From assembly GCA_040219935.1 (NCBI GenBank), contig JAVJUA010000020.1, forward strand, positions 1-64,000: a DNA stretch of 64,000 nucleotides, written 5' to 3'. Position 1 is the first letter of the stretch, and every line of letters starts with the position of its first letter. The DNA comes from UBA7803 sp040219935. GTDB taxonomy: Bacteria; Pseudomonadota; Gammaproteobacteria; Pseudomonadales; Azotimanducaceae. The notes beneath the pieces are model-generated. The model was not told where the DNA came from and did not search any database. It saw only the letters and a list, made by a program, of their open reading frames with translations. Positions 32,406-41,294 of the stretch are shown here, piece by piece. The position numbers were made by a program, and so were the translations under genes.

Positions 32406-33235
32406 GGCGCGTCCGCCAGCAGGCGTTCCCGGGTCGCCTCATCGGCGGGGTAGAACAGCTCCAGCGACAGCTCCTCCAGGGTGACGTGCTGTGGCGCCCC
32501 GAAGTGGGCCAGCATGGTGAACAGCGACCAGCGTTGATCGTCCTGTTGCAGCACCAACTGAATGGCGGGCGCCGGCGGCGTGGTCCAGTCGGGGGCCCGC
32601 CACCGCCGCGGCGCCTCCGGATGCGACTGAATCTCATCGATCAGCGCCTGCAGCGCTTCATGGCCGGGGTTGGCCAGCAGCTCCTGACGGGCACGCTGCA
32701 GCATGCTATAGACCAGCGTTTCCCAGTTGCCGATGAACGGGCGCAGCCCCCGCTCATGCAGACACAGCCGCACCACCTGGTAGCTGGTGGGCGAGCCGAT
32801 GGCCGCCAGGGCGGCCATGGGATCGATGAACCGGGAGAACAGGCGCTGGGCGCCGTCGTTGAGCCGCAGCAGGTTGCCGTGACCGTCCAGCAGCACGGCC
32901 GGATAGGGCTCGTGGTGGGCGATGGCGAGATCCACCGCGTCGCGGAACATGCGCAGCGCCTCGGCATCCAGGGGCGCGGCTCCGTAGGCGGACGCGAAGC
33001 CGCTGCGGCCGAGCAGCGCATTGCGTTCCCGCAGCGGCACCGACAGCGCGTCCGCCAGGGCGATGACCATGGCCCGGCTGGGACGCGCGCGGCCGGTCTC
33101 CAGGCAGCTGATGTGCCGCTGGGAGATGCCCGAAGCGAGCGACAGCGCAAGCTGGCTGAGCCCGCGATGCTGGCGCCAGTCGCGCAGCATGGTGCCAAAG
33201 TCAAGCCGCCGATCGGTGTCGACGAGCGCACTCAT
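32396..33235 (-). CDS. XRE-family regulator with MmyB-like ligand-binding domain
   Basis: A 279-residue protein: N-terminal XRE helix-turn-helix (LRDWRQHRGLSQLALSLASG, RHISCLETGRARPSR) and a C-terminal MmyB-like PAS-related domain (EPYPAVLLDGHGNLLRLND, LELFYPADEATRERLLAD). MmyB-type domains bind lipids in characterised members. ATG 33235 is the only start preceding the HTH. It overlaps the ceramidase-like gene by ten bases and is divergent from the DUF2834 gene with a palindromic operator between them. Confidence 0.88.
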   Translation of the reverse strand: MSALVDTDRRLDFGTMLRDWRQHRGLSQLALSLASGISQRHISCLETGRARPSRAMVIALADALSVPLRERNALLGRSGFASAYGAAPLDAEALRMFRDAVDLAIAHHEPYPAVLLDGHGNLLRLNDGAQRLFSRFIDPMAALAAIGSPTSYQVVRLCLHERGLRPFIGNWETLVYSMLQRARQELLANPGHEALQALIDEIQSHPEAPRRWRAPDWTTPPAPAIQLVLQQDDQRWSLFTMLAHFGAPQHVTLEELSLELFYPADEATRERLLADAPCG

Positions 33236-33293
33236 GTCTGACCTCCGGGGCGAAAGGTGGGCGACCAGTGTAGCGTCGGCGGCGCCCCGGTCC

Positions 33294-33322
33294 ATGACCT
33301 TCGAGGTCATTGCCGCAATGAC
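33294..33322. promoter_or_regulatory. Overlapping TGAC inverted repeats (operator) between MmyB-like regulator and DUF2834 genes
   Basis: ATGACCT-TCG-AGGTCAT (33294-33310) and GTCATTG-CCG-CAATGAC (33306-33322) are both perfect 7-bp inverted repeats with 3-base spacers sharing the middle half-site. Centred in the divergent promoter region, this is the likely binding site of the adjacent XRE/MmyB regulator. Confidence 0.65.
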
Positions 33323-33379
33323 GCGTCCACCCCACTCTGTCCGCAACCGGCCGCCACCGGTCCGCAACGGGAGCACGAC

Positions 33380-33706
33380 ATGAGAGCACATGTGTATCTG
33401 GGTCTCGCCATCATCGGCACACTGCTGCCGGTGGCGTTCTTTGCGCAGCACTTTGCCGCCAGCGGCATGGGCATCGACAGCTTTCTGGCCGGCGCCTTCG
33501 CGCATCCGGTGGCGTCCGGCCTGACCAGCGACCTGCTGATCTCATCCGCCGTGTTCTGGGTCTGGATGTTCAGCCACCGGCAAGGGCCAAGCCCATGGCC
33601 GTTCGTGGCGTTGAACCTGCTGGTGGGCCTGTCTCTGGCGTTGCCCCTGTATCTCTGGATGACCCTGCGACGCTCGCCGCATACCCATGCGGCCGCTGAC
33701 GGCTGA
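33380..33706 (+). CDS. DUF2834 membrane protein
   Basis: A 108-residue protein with three hydrophobic segments and the DUF2834 pattern (YLGLAIIGTLLPVAFFAQHF, SDLLISSAVFWVWMFSHR, ALNLLVGLSLALPLYLW). ACGGGAG precedes ATG 33380. Divergent from the MmyB-like regulator, which probably controls it; such pairs are common. Its stop is three bases from the stop of the convergent CHASE2 gene. Function unknown. Confidence 0.82.
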   Translation: MRAHVYLGLAIIGTLLPVAFFAQHFAASGMGIDSFLAGAFAHPVASGLTSDLLISSAVFWVWMFSHRQGPSPWPFVALNLLVGLSLALPLYLWMTLRRSPHTHAAADG

Positions 33707-33709
33707 GGC

Positions 33710-36433
33710 TCAGGCCCGCAGGCGCCGCACCGCCCCACCCGAGCGCGGCCTCGCCTGCTGCCAGGCGATGAGGTCGTCGGCGCTCATCGGTCGCGCGATG
33801 CCATAGCCCTGACCCAGATCGCACCCCATCTGCGCCAGGGCCTCGAGCTGCTCGTTCTCCTCGATGCCCTCGGCGACCACCTGCAGCGACAGGCCGTGGG
33901 CCATGCTGATGGTGGAGGCGACGATGGCGCGGTCGCTGGCGCTGCGCGTGAGGTCCTGGACAAAGCAGCGGTCGATCTTCAGCGCGTGCAGGTTGAGCAG
34001 CTTCAGGTACGACAGCGACGAGAAGCCGGTGCCGAAGTCGTCCATGGCCAGGCGGATGCCGCGGCCGGTGAGCTTGGAGAGCATGCGCAGGGCCCGGTCC
34101 GGGTCGTCCATCAGCGCCGTTTCGGTGATCTCGAGCTCGAGCTGATCGGGCCGGATGCCGTGCCGGTCCACCAGCGCCAGCAGCTGGTCGGCGAACGCCG
34201 GCTGGGCGAGGTGGCGCGCCGACAGGTTCACCGCCAGCTCCAGGTCCATGCCGCGCGCACACCAGCGGGCGTGGTCGCGCAGCGCGCGCTCGAGCGTGAA
34301 GCGGGTCAGCGGCTCGATCAGATCGCAGGTCTCGGCCAGGGGCACGAACTCGCCCGGCGACACCACCCCGAGCTCCGGATCGGTCCAGCGCACCAGCGCC
34401 TCGACCCCGGTGCAGACCCCGTCGCTGAGGCGGATCTTCGGCTGGTAGGCCAGGGTGAGCGAGCCAGCGGCCAGAGCGCCTCGCAGCGCCCGCGTCATGG
34501 TCAGGTTGCGCACCGTGCTGTGATCCTGCGCCGGGTCATAGAACTCGACGCCCGTGCGCTGGCCCTTCGCCGTGTACATGGCGACGTCGGCGCATTGCAG
34601 CAGACCACCGCCATCACCGGCGTGGGTTGGAAACAGCGCGATGCCGATGCTGGCGCCCAGCTCGAGCTGGTTGTCTCCGCAGTCGACGGGCGCGCGCACC
34701 CGCTCGACGATGCTGCGGGCCAGCGCCGCCAGCCGCTCACGGCGCTGGTGGCCGTTGATCAGCACCGCGAACTCGTCGCCGCCGATGCGGAACACGCGAA
34801 CATCGCGCGGCAGGCTCTCCCGCAGCCGCCGGCCCAGATGGCGCAGCACCTCGTCGCCGGCCCGATGGCCCAGGGTATCGTTCACCTGCTTGAAGCCGTC
34901 CAGGTCGAGCATGAACAGCGCCGCAGCGCCCTGCTTCGGCAGCCGCTCCAGCATGCGCCCGAGCAAGGTGCGGTTGGGCAGGCCGGTGAGCGGGTCGTGA
35001 GTGGCCTGGTGCCGCAGCAGCGCCTGCTGACGCTGGCGCTCGGTGACGTCGCGGACGATCACCGTGAGCTGGCCGCCGGCGTCTTCTACTGGCGAGATGG
35101 ACAGCTCTACCGGACAGCCGGCGTCGCCGCGGGTCAGCCGCAGCTCCCGCCGGCCCGGGGTCAGCCCGCCGGTGCGAGCCAGCGCGGGCAGGAAAGATGC
35201 CAGCGAGCGCCCCACCAGCGCCTCGCGGTCGATGCCGAACAATGCGGCCGAGGCCGGATTGGCGTCACGAATGCGCCCGTCCGAATCCACCACCAGAATG
35301 CCGTCGATGCTGGCCCGCAGCACGCCCGAGATCAGCGCCTGCTCGCGTACCAGACGAACCCGCGCCAGCAGCGCCAGCACCGCCTGGCGGTCGGCGGTGG
35401 CGACGAGGCCCGTCAGCAGGCTGATCACGATCATCACGAGCGGCGCCCCGACCGGCAGCAGCACGCCGAAGCGGCCCTGCAGCAGCAGCGCCAGGCCGAG
35501 CACGGTCACCACGCCGGCGCAGCAGAGCACGAGCTGGAGACGCCAGCCACGCTCCAGCAGCAGCGTCCAGGCGGCCAACCAGAGTGCAAGCCCCAGCGCG
35601 CTGCCCCACCAGGGCACGGTCACCGGCACCCCCTGGCGCAGCGTCTCGTAGCTGAGCGCCTGCAGCACCACGCCCGGCAGGGTATGGTGCAGCGGCACCG
35701 GCACGTTGTCGCCGAGTTCTACGGCGCTGGCGCCCACCAGCACCGTCTTGCCACGCACGGCGGCCGCCGGTACCGCACCCTGCAGCACGTCGACGTAGGA
35801 CGCGTAGGCGAACGAGCCCGGCGAGATGGTGAAGTCGATGGGCAGCGCGGTGGCCGGGGGGAGATCGGTGCGTCCGGCCAGCAATGCGCCGGTGGAGTGA
35901 TAGTCACGGTTGCCGAAGCGGTCGCGGTGGACGATGTCGCGCACCAGCCCACCGGCTCCCGGGAAGATGTTCACCAGCCCGGTATGCGTGTTCTCGGCGA
36001 ACGCCGGCAGCGGCTGGGTCAGCACCCGGCCGGCGGCGCCGGGGGCGCCTGCGTTCTGCCAGAAGGCCGGCAGGATCAGCGGATAGTCGCGCGGCGCCTG
36101 CAGCGCCCGGGCGAGGGCCGCATCCGCGGCCGGATCACCGGAACCGACGCTGAAATCGACGTCGACGAACACGGCCCGCGGCTGCGCCGCGTCCAGTCGT
36201 TCGATGAGGCGGGCATGCACCTCCCTCGACCACGGCCAGCGATTCAGCGCCCGCAGGCTGCGGGCATCGATGGTGATGACCAGAACGTCGCTGTCGACGC
36301 GGCGTTCCAACCAGCCGGTGCCGGCGTCGAGAACGGCCTTATCCAGCGGCGCCAGCAGGTTCAGAAACGCAGCGAGCCCCACCGCCGCGAGCGCGGTGAG
36401 GCCCGGAAGCCAGCGGCGCGTCCTGTCGCCCAC
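33710..36433 (-). CDS. CHASE2-PAS-GGDEF-EAL cyclic-di-GMP protein
   Basis: A 907-residue inner-membrane signalling protein: CHASE2 periplasmic domain (LVITIDARSLRALNRWPWSR, VFVDVDFSVGSGDP), a group of three membrane helices near residue 300-380, a PAS domain (DGRIRDANPASAALFGIDRE), GGDEF (FRIGGDEFAVL, intact) and EAL (GVEALVRWTDPELG, MDDFGTGFSSLSYLKLL, intact). Both c-di-GMP synthase and phosphodiesterase motifs are conserved, so either activity is possible. It lies 11 bases after the FecR-repeat gene on the same strand; CHASE2 and FecR genes often pair. Confidence 0.93.
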   Translation of the reverse strand: MGDRTRRWLPGLTALAAVGLAAFLNLLAPLDKAVLDAGTGWLERRVDSDVLVITIDARSLRALNRWPWSREVHARLIERLDAAQPRAVFVDVDFSVGSGDPAADAALARALQAPRDYPLILPAFWQNAGAPGAAGRVLTQPLPAFAENTHTGLVNIFPGAGGLVRDIVHRDRFGNRDYHSTGALLAGRTDLPPATALPIDFTISPGSFAYASYVDVLQGAVPAAAVRGKTVLVGASAVELGDNVPVPLHHTLPGVVLQALSYETLRQGVPVTVPWWGSALGLALWLAAWTLLLERGWRLQLVLCCAGVVTVLGLALLLQGRFGVLLPVGAPLVMIVISLLTGLVATADRQAVLALLARVRLVREQALISGVLRASIDGILVVDSDGRIRDANPASAALFGIDREALVGRSLASFLPALARTGGLTPGRRELRLTRGDAGCPVELSISPVEDAGGQLTVIVRDVTERQRQQALLRHQATHDPLTGLPNRTLLGRMLERLPKQGAAALFMLDLDGFKQVNDTLGHRAGDEVLRHLGRRLRESLPRDVRVFRIGGDEFAVLINGHQRRERLAALARSIVERVRAPVDCGDNQLELGASIGIALFPTHAGDGGGLLQCADVAMYTAKGQRTGVEFYDPAQDHSTVRNLTMTRALRGALAAGSLTLAYQPKIRLSDGVCTGVEALVRWTDPELGVVSPGEFVPLAETCDLIEPLTRFTLERALRDHARWCARGMDLELAVNLSARHLAQPAFADQLLALVDRHGIRPDQLELEITETALMDDPDRALRMLSKLTGRGIRLAMDDFGTGFSSLSYLKLLNLHALKIDRCFVQDLTRSASDRAIVASTISMAHGLSLQVVAEGIEENEQLEALAQMGCDLGQGYGIARPMSADDLIAWQQARPRSGGAVRRLRA

Positions 36434-36444
36434 GATGCTGCGTC

Positions 36445-37818
36445 CTAGAGGCCCAGGCCGCCGCCCAGCAGCCCGCCGCCGCCGCCACCGAGCAGGCCGC
36501 CGACAGCGCCGCCGACGTCTTCGACCAGGTCACCGCCGGTCCCGCCCACGTCCTGGACCAGATCGCCCGTCGAGCCGCCCAGGTCGCCGACCAGATCACC
36601 GGCGCCGTCACCCAGGTCGCCGACCAAGTCGCCCGCAGTGCCACCCACGTCGCCGACCAGGTCGCCCGCAGTGCCACCCACGTCGCCAACCAGATCACCG
36701 GCGGTACCGCCCAGGTCGCCAACCAGATCCTCACCCAGATCGCCGACGAGGTCGCCCACGGTGCCGCCGACATCGCCCACCAGATCGCCTGCGCTGCCAC
36801 CGACATCGCCCACCAGGTCACCCAGGGTGCCGCCGACACCGCCGACGAGGTCACCGGCGCTGCCGCCCAGATCACCGACCAGGTCACCGGCGCTGCCGCC
36901 CAGGTCGCCGACCAGGTCACCGCCCGCGCCACCGAGGTCGCCGACCAGATCGCCGGCATCGCCTGTCAGATTGCCGCCCAGGTCGCCCACCAGATCACCG
37001 CCGGCGCCACCGACGTCGCCGACGCCGGCAAGCAGATCCCCCGCAGCGTCGTCGACGGCGGAGACCAGCCCCCCGTCCATCACGGCGTCCAGGGCCACGT
37101 CAGCGTGGGTCGCCGCCAGCGAGTGCGTCAACTCGACGGTCGGGTCGGCGGTGGCAATGGCAGCCGGTACCTGGGCCACGTCGACACCGGTCGAAGTCCC
37201 CTCGTCCCGTGCCTCGGTGGGCGGCGTCGTTGCCCGCGCCTGGTTGTGGCTGAGCTTCTCCAGCGCGCCGGCCGCATCGGAATAGGCAACGTCGCCGGGC
37301 AGCAGCTCCACCTGCCGCGAGCCGTCCGGGGTGGAAACCAGCAGCCGGCCCTCGTGCAGGGCCACGGTGGCGCCGGCGTCGTGCACCACGACGTTGAAGG
37401 TGGTGCCCTTCACCACCGAGACCAGATACGGCGTTTCGACCTCGAAGTGTTCGACGGTGCGACGGTCGACCGCAAACAGCGACGAGCCCGCCTTCTGCAG
37501 GATGCGCTGGAACAGGCCGCTCTCGCGCGCCTCCGGCGCTGCGATGCGCATGATGGAGCCCGGCGCCACCTGAATCGTGCTGTCCGGCAGCCGGAACTCG
37601 GCGCTGTCCGCAGGCCCGGTCTCGATCTCGATGGGCAGCGTGTAGCGCGCCCCGGCGTCAACCAGACTCACGTGTCTGGCGCCGGCAGCGCCGATCTCGT
37701 AGATCACGGGCTGACCGGCAACACGCTCGAGGGTCGCCACCGTGGCGGCCGCCCAGGGTGACACCAGGCTCAGGACGACCATCGTCAGGGCCAAAGGGCG
37801 AATGGAGAATCTGTTCAT
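36445..37818 (-). CDS. FecR-domain protein with C-terminal 11-residue GD-rich repeats
   Basis: A 457-residue exported protein with signal peptide (ALTMVVLSLVSPWAAA), a FecR domain (PDSTIQVAPGSIMRIAAPEA, LVSVVKGTTFNVVVHDAG, LHEGRLLVSTPDGSRQ), a linker, then fifteen DLV-type units of consensus AGDLVGDLGGS and a glycine-rich tail. FecR domains in this setting usually accompany CHASE2 signalling proteins and two-partner secretion. The repeat part is acidic and highly regular, possibly a beta-solenoid or extended filament. Unusual fusion; role unknown. Confidence 0.85.
   Translation of the reverse strand: MNRFSIRPLALTMVVLSLVSPWAAATVATLERVAGQPVIYEIGAAGARHVSLVDAGARYTLPIEIETGPADSAEFRLPDSTIQVAPGSIMRIAAPEARESGLFQRILQKAGSSLFAVDRRTVEHFEVETPYLVSVVKGTTFNVVVHDAGATVALHEGRLLVSTPDGSRQVELLPGDVAYSDAAGALEKLSHNQARATTPPTEARDEGTSTGVDVAQVPAAIATADPTVELTHSLAATHADVALDAVMDGGLVSAVDDAAGDLLAGVGDVGGAGGDLVGDLGGNLTGDAGDLVGDLGGAGGDLVGDLGGSAGDLVGDLGGSAGDLVGGVGGTLGDLVGDVGGSAGDLVGDVGGTVGDLVGDLGEDLVGDLGGTAGDLVGDVGGTAGDLVGDVGGTAGDLVGDLGDGAGDLVGDLGGSTGDLVQDVGGTGGDLVEDVGGAVGGLLGGGGGGLLGGGLGL
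36505..37002 (-). repeat. 33-bp coding tandem repeats (11-residue GDLVGD units)
   Basis: Fifteen imperfect units encode (A/G/T)GDLVGD(L/V)GG(S/T), mostly with an exact 11-residue period. Units 8 and 9 are fused with a shorter junction, as expected for slippage. Codons differ between units, so the array is not very recent in all parts. Confidence 0.85.
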
Positions 37819-38019
37819 GACCGCACCTCACATGCTGGGTCGTTTCGACTGCAGCCATGGTGCGACAACGCTTCCAGGCGTTTTGTGACCCCATTCACAG
37901 TTGAAATGCCAATTACCAAATCCGTACAAGCCGGCCCGGCCGCCGAATCTGTGACGCAGGCCCGGTCGCGGCCACGACCATTCGGCAAACTGCCGGGGTC
38001 AGGGATTACCGAAGGCTCG

Positions 38020-39585
38020 ATGCGGATGTGCGACCCCGCGGCCGAACGCCGCCACCTTCCGATCCGGCACCATGGGCGCCTGCGTACGGCCGCTGCCGTG
38101 CTGCTGGCTTGGTGGAGCGCCGCGGCGGCCTCCGCGCCGTTCTCCGGCATGGTGCTGGAGGACGCACCGGCGCTGGGTCCGGCCGACCTGCTGCCGGCCT
38201 ACGCCGACCTGCTGGGGCAACCCATGAGCGACCGCCTGGTGGTGGACGTCAGCGGCCGCCTGACCCGTCTGTATCGCGATGGCGGCTACTTCGATCCGGC
38301 ACCGCGGGTGGTGCGACGCCTGGATGCCGCCGGCGTGCTGGTGATAGAGGTGCGCGAGCCCGCGCTCGCCGATGTGCGCGTGAATGGGCGCGAGCACGTC
38401 CAGAACCCCGACTTCTGGCTGCTGGTGCGGGAGCTGCAGGCGCTGCGCCCGCTTGGCCCCGGCGCTTTCGACGACTGGCTGGCTCGCGCCAACGCGCTCG
38501 GCGTGCCGGTGCAGGGTCGCCTGGCGCGCAGCAGCAGCGCGCCCCATCAGTACGTGGCCAGCCTCACCGTCACCGAACGCCGCTGGCACGGCCTGGCCCA
38601 CATCGACAACCGCGGGCCCGAGGCGCTGGGCCGCGAAATCGCCCAGCTTTCGGTGGGCTACCGCGCGGTGCGGCCCTGGGTCGGCCAGCTGCGCCTGGAC
38701 GCCGCGATGGCGGCAGACCCTGACGAGCTGACCTACCTGGGTGCGGCCGGCGAGCACCGCATGACGACAGGCGGCACGCTGCTGCGCTGGCGCGCCGCCC
38801 ACTCCACCTCGACGCTGCCGGTGGCCGGCACCGAACGCAGCGTCGACCACGATCGCCGCCGCGCCGAACTCGGCATCGCCGTGCCCATGGCCCGGCGAAC
38901 GCGCGTGTTCGCCGACCTCAACCTGGCCCTGCACGGCTACGATCTGGCACAGGACCTGGACGACGGCCAGGCGCTGCGCCGCGACCGTATCCGCGCGGCG
39001 GCGCTGAGTATCGACGGCGCCTACGCACCCGACAGCCGGCAGCGCCACCGGCTGACCGCGAGCGTGACACACGGCTTCGACGGCCTGGGCGCGAAGACCT
39101 GGACGCGCAACGACTTCGACCCGGTGGACGGCGATTTCCTGGTCGGCCGCATCGACTACCGGTATCAGCGCCAGCTCGACGCGCGCTGGCGGGCGGCGGC
39201 CGACCTGCACCTGCAGGCCAGCGGCGACCGGCTGCCGACGTCGGAACGGTTCTTCATCGGCGGCGGCCGCCTGGGCGGCGCCTTTGATCCGGCGACCCTG
39301 AGCGGTGACGACGGCGTCGGCGCCCGGCTGACCATCGAACGCACCGTCGCCATCGACGGCGTGCCCTTTGCCCTGACGGCGTTCGGCTACCTGGACCACG
39401 GCTACGTCCGCTCCAATGGCGCGCGCCCGTCTGACGACGCGGGCTCGGTGGCGTTGGGCGTGCGCGGCGTGCGCCGCGGCCTGTCGGTCACCCTGGAGGC
39501 GGCCGTGCCGGTGGTGTCGCCGCAGACGCCGAGCCTCATCGACGACGACGCGCGGCTGCTGTTCTCGGTATCCCAGCGCTTCTGA
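38020..39585 (+). CDS. TpsB/ShlB-like outer-membrane secretion/activation protein
   Basis: A 521-residue protein with a signal sequence (LRTAAAVLLAWWSAAAASA), POTRA-like region (LLPAYADLLGQPMSDRLVVD; LTRLYRDGGYFDPAPRVVRR; VLVIEVREPALADVRVNGRE) and a C-terminal beta-barrel ending in Phe (LLFSVSQRF). SERFFIGGGRLGGAF is the motif 3-like barrel signature. It matches the FhaC/ShlB/HecB family of two-partner secretion. No large TpsA exoprotein is nearby. Start ATG 38020 has GAAGG upstream; an in-frame ATG follows at 38026. Confidence 0.85.
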   Translation: MRMCDPAAERRHLPIRHHGRLRTAAAVLLAWWSAAAASAPFSGMVLEDAPALGPADLLPAYADLLGQPMSDRLVVDVSGRLTRLYRDGGYFDPAPRVVRRLDAAGVLVIEVREPALADVRVNGREHVQNPDFWLLVRELQALRPLGPGAFDDWLARANALGVPVQGRLARSSSAPHQYVASLTVTERRWHGLAHIDNRGPEALGREIAQLSVGYRAVRPWVGQLRLDAAMAADPDELTYLGAAGEHRMTTGGTLLRWRAAHSTSTLPVAGTERSVDHDRRRAELGIAVPMARRTRVFADLNLALHGYDLAQDLDDGQALRRDRIRAAALSIDGAYAPDSRQRHRLTASVTHGFDGLGAKTWTRNDFDPVDGDFLVGRIDYRYQRQLDARWRAAADLHLQASGDRLPTSERFFIGGGRLGGAFDPATLSGDDGVGARLTIERTVAIDGVPFALTAFGYLDHGYVRSNGARPSDDAGSVALGVRGVRRGLSVTLEAAVPVVSPQTPSLIDDDARLLFSVSQRF

Positions 39586-39665
39586 GGCCGGCCCGGCGGC
39601 AGGCAGTCGCGGGTACGGACGCAAACGGCGTATGATCGGCGCCACACGCTGACCCAGGACGTCCC

Positions 39666-40478
39666 ATGCATGCCATCCCCGTGCGCCGTATGGCATTCGA
39701 GGTGCCCGGCGACGACTTCGACCCCATCTACATGGCCCGCCACGCCGCCGCGTCGTACAACTTCACCGGGCTCGGGCTGTACGTGGCGCTGCTCGAGCCG
39801 TTCATCGTCAAGTCGCTGCGCCGTGTTCTCGACCGGGTGAGCGACGATGGGCTGCGCGAGGAGGTGGACCGGTTCTGCCGCCAGGAGGCCCAGCACTATC
39901 AGCAGCACGAGCGTTTCAATGCCATCGTTCTCGCCCACGGCTATCCCGGCCTGGAGGCACGCGTCGAGCGGCTGGCCGACGATTTCCAGAGGTTTCTCGA
40001 TCACCGCACGGACAAGTTCCGGGTCGGCTTCGTGGAGGGCTTCGAGGCCTACACCACCCAGGGCGCGCTGGAGATCCTGCAGTCGCGCGTCTGCGATCAT
40101 CCGCGCACCGATCCGCGCTTCGGGCACCTGTTCCGCTGGCACATGCTCGAGGAGATCGAGCATCGCAACGTCGCCTTCGACGTTTATCAGCACCTGTATG
40201 GCGACTATCTCTACCGGGCGCGCATGTGCTGGTTCGCACAGGGCCACATGCTGCGCTTCATTCGCGACTGCACGCGCATCATGTCGGCCACGGACGTGGC
40301 CCGGCACGGCGACCACTGCCGGGTGACGGCCACCGAGCGGATGCTGCTGGCGCTCATGCCGCTGCCGAAGCGGCTGCGGTCGATGCTGCCCTGGTACACG
40401 CCGCACAGCTACTCGGTGCCGGACTCGGTGGCCGAACTGTCGGCGCGCTACACGGCGATGGCCGAGAGCGCGAGCTGA
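39666..40478 (+). CDS. Predicted metal-dependent hydrolase (PF10118-type, ferritin-like)
   Basis: A 270-residue helical protein with repeated carboxylate/histidine motifs: FCRQEAQHYQQHERFN, FVEGFEAYTT and HMLEEIEHRNVAFDV, a diiron-like arrangement of the Metal_hydrol family. Biochemical function of the family is unclear. Probably cytoplasmic. It precedes the PhyH gene by 29 bases on the same strand, and together they may modify a lipid or alkyl compound. Confidence 0.8.
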   Translation: MHAIPVRRMAFEVPGDDFDPIYMARHAAASYNFTGLGLYVALLEPFIVKSLRRVLDRVSDDGLREEVDRFCRQEAQHYQQHERFNAIVLAHGYPGLEARVERLADDFQRFLDHRTDKFRVGFVEGFEAYTTQGALEILQSRVCDHPRTDPRFGHLFRWHMLEEIEHRNVAFDVYQHLYGDYLYRARMCWFAQGHMLRFIRDCTRIMSATDVARHGDHCRVTATERMLLALMPLPKRLRSMLPWYTPHSYSVPDSVAELSARYTAMAESAS

Positions 40479-40507
40479 GCGCCCGCCGCGCGCCGCATTC
40501 GCCCGCC

Positions 40508-41290
40508 ATGCACGCCCTGAGTCCGGCCGAGCGCGGGCGCTACGATGCCGACGGCTTCCTGGTGCGGCGCGGCGTTCTTCGGGCCGCCGAGGTCGCCGCG
40601 CTGCGCGACGCCGCCGAGCGCACCGCCATGGCGGCCGCGGCCCTGGCGGCGCGCGGCCGCAGCTATCATCTGGACGGCAACCGCTTCGCCGACGTCGACG
40701 GCGTCACCGTGCAGTTCGAGCACGGCGCCGACAGCGGCACGGTGCGCGTGGTGGAGCCCGCCCACGTCTTCGATCCGCGCTGGGACGCGCTGCTGGACGA
40801 CGACCGGCTGGTGGCGCCCATGCGCGCGCTGGTGGGCTGCGACCGGGTGGCGCTGTGGACCGACAAGCTCAATCTGAAGCGCCCGCGGGCAGGCTCCGGC
40901 TTCCGCTGGCATCAGGACTCGCCGTACTGGATTCACGACTGCGGTCACGTCGACCGGCTGCCGAACGTCATGGTGATCCTGGACGATGCTACGGCGGCCA
41001 ATGGCTGCCTGCGCATCATCCGCGGCAGCCATCGCCGGGGCCGCCTGCCCGGCACCGACGACGGCACCCAGCTCGGCGGCTTCTTTACCGACCCGGGCAG
41101 CTTCGACGAAGCCGATCAGGTGGCGATCGAGGCGCCCGCCGGATCGCTGGTCTTCTTCAGCCCGCACGCCGTGCACGGCTCCCTGCCAAACCGCTCGCGC
41201 AAGCCGCGCCGGGCCTGGATCGCCACCTACCAGCCTGGCGACCAGCGGATGCTGAAGCTGCCGCGCACGCGCAACTGCCCGAACGCCTGA
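40508..41290 (+). CDS. Phytanoyl-CoA-dioxygenase-family protein
   Basis: A 260-residue Fe(II)/2-oxoglutarate oxygenase. The metal motif is HxD in FRWHQDSPYWIHDCGH with distal His in SPHAVHGSLPNRS, and an Arg further on for 2-oxoglutarate binding. Typical N-terminus YDADGFLVRRGVL. VILDDATAANGCLRIIRGSH is highly conserved in PhyH. Substrate unknown. Convergent with the ABC exporter genes, four bases between stops. Confidence 0.88.
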   Translation: MHALSPAERGRYDADGFLVRRGVLRAAEVAALRDAAERTAMAAAALAARGRSYHLDGNRFADVDGVTVQFEHGADSGTVRVVEPAHVFDPRWDALLDDDRLVAPMRALVGCDRVALWTDKLNLKRPRAGSGFRWHQDSPYWIHDCGHVDRLPNVMVILDDATAANGCLRIIRGSHRRGRLPGTDDGTQLGGFFTDPGSFDEADQVAIEAPAGSLVFFSPHAVHGSLPNRSRKPRRAWIATYQPGDQRMLKLPRTRNCPNA

Positions 41291-41294
41291 ACCT

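Noticed and set aside
33896..36448. 850-codon plus-strand open frame opposite the CHASE2-GGDEF-EAL gene
   Set aside because: Antisense shadow; the minus strand has intact GGDEF and EAL motifs.
36505..37002. Regular 33-bp repeats as a CRISPR array
   Set aside because: No unique spacers between repeats, units diverge continuously and are fully coding in the FecR protein; no cas genes nearby.
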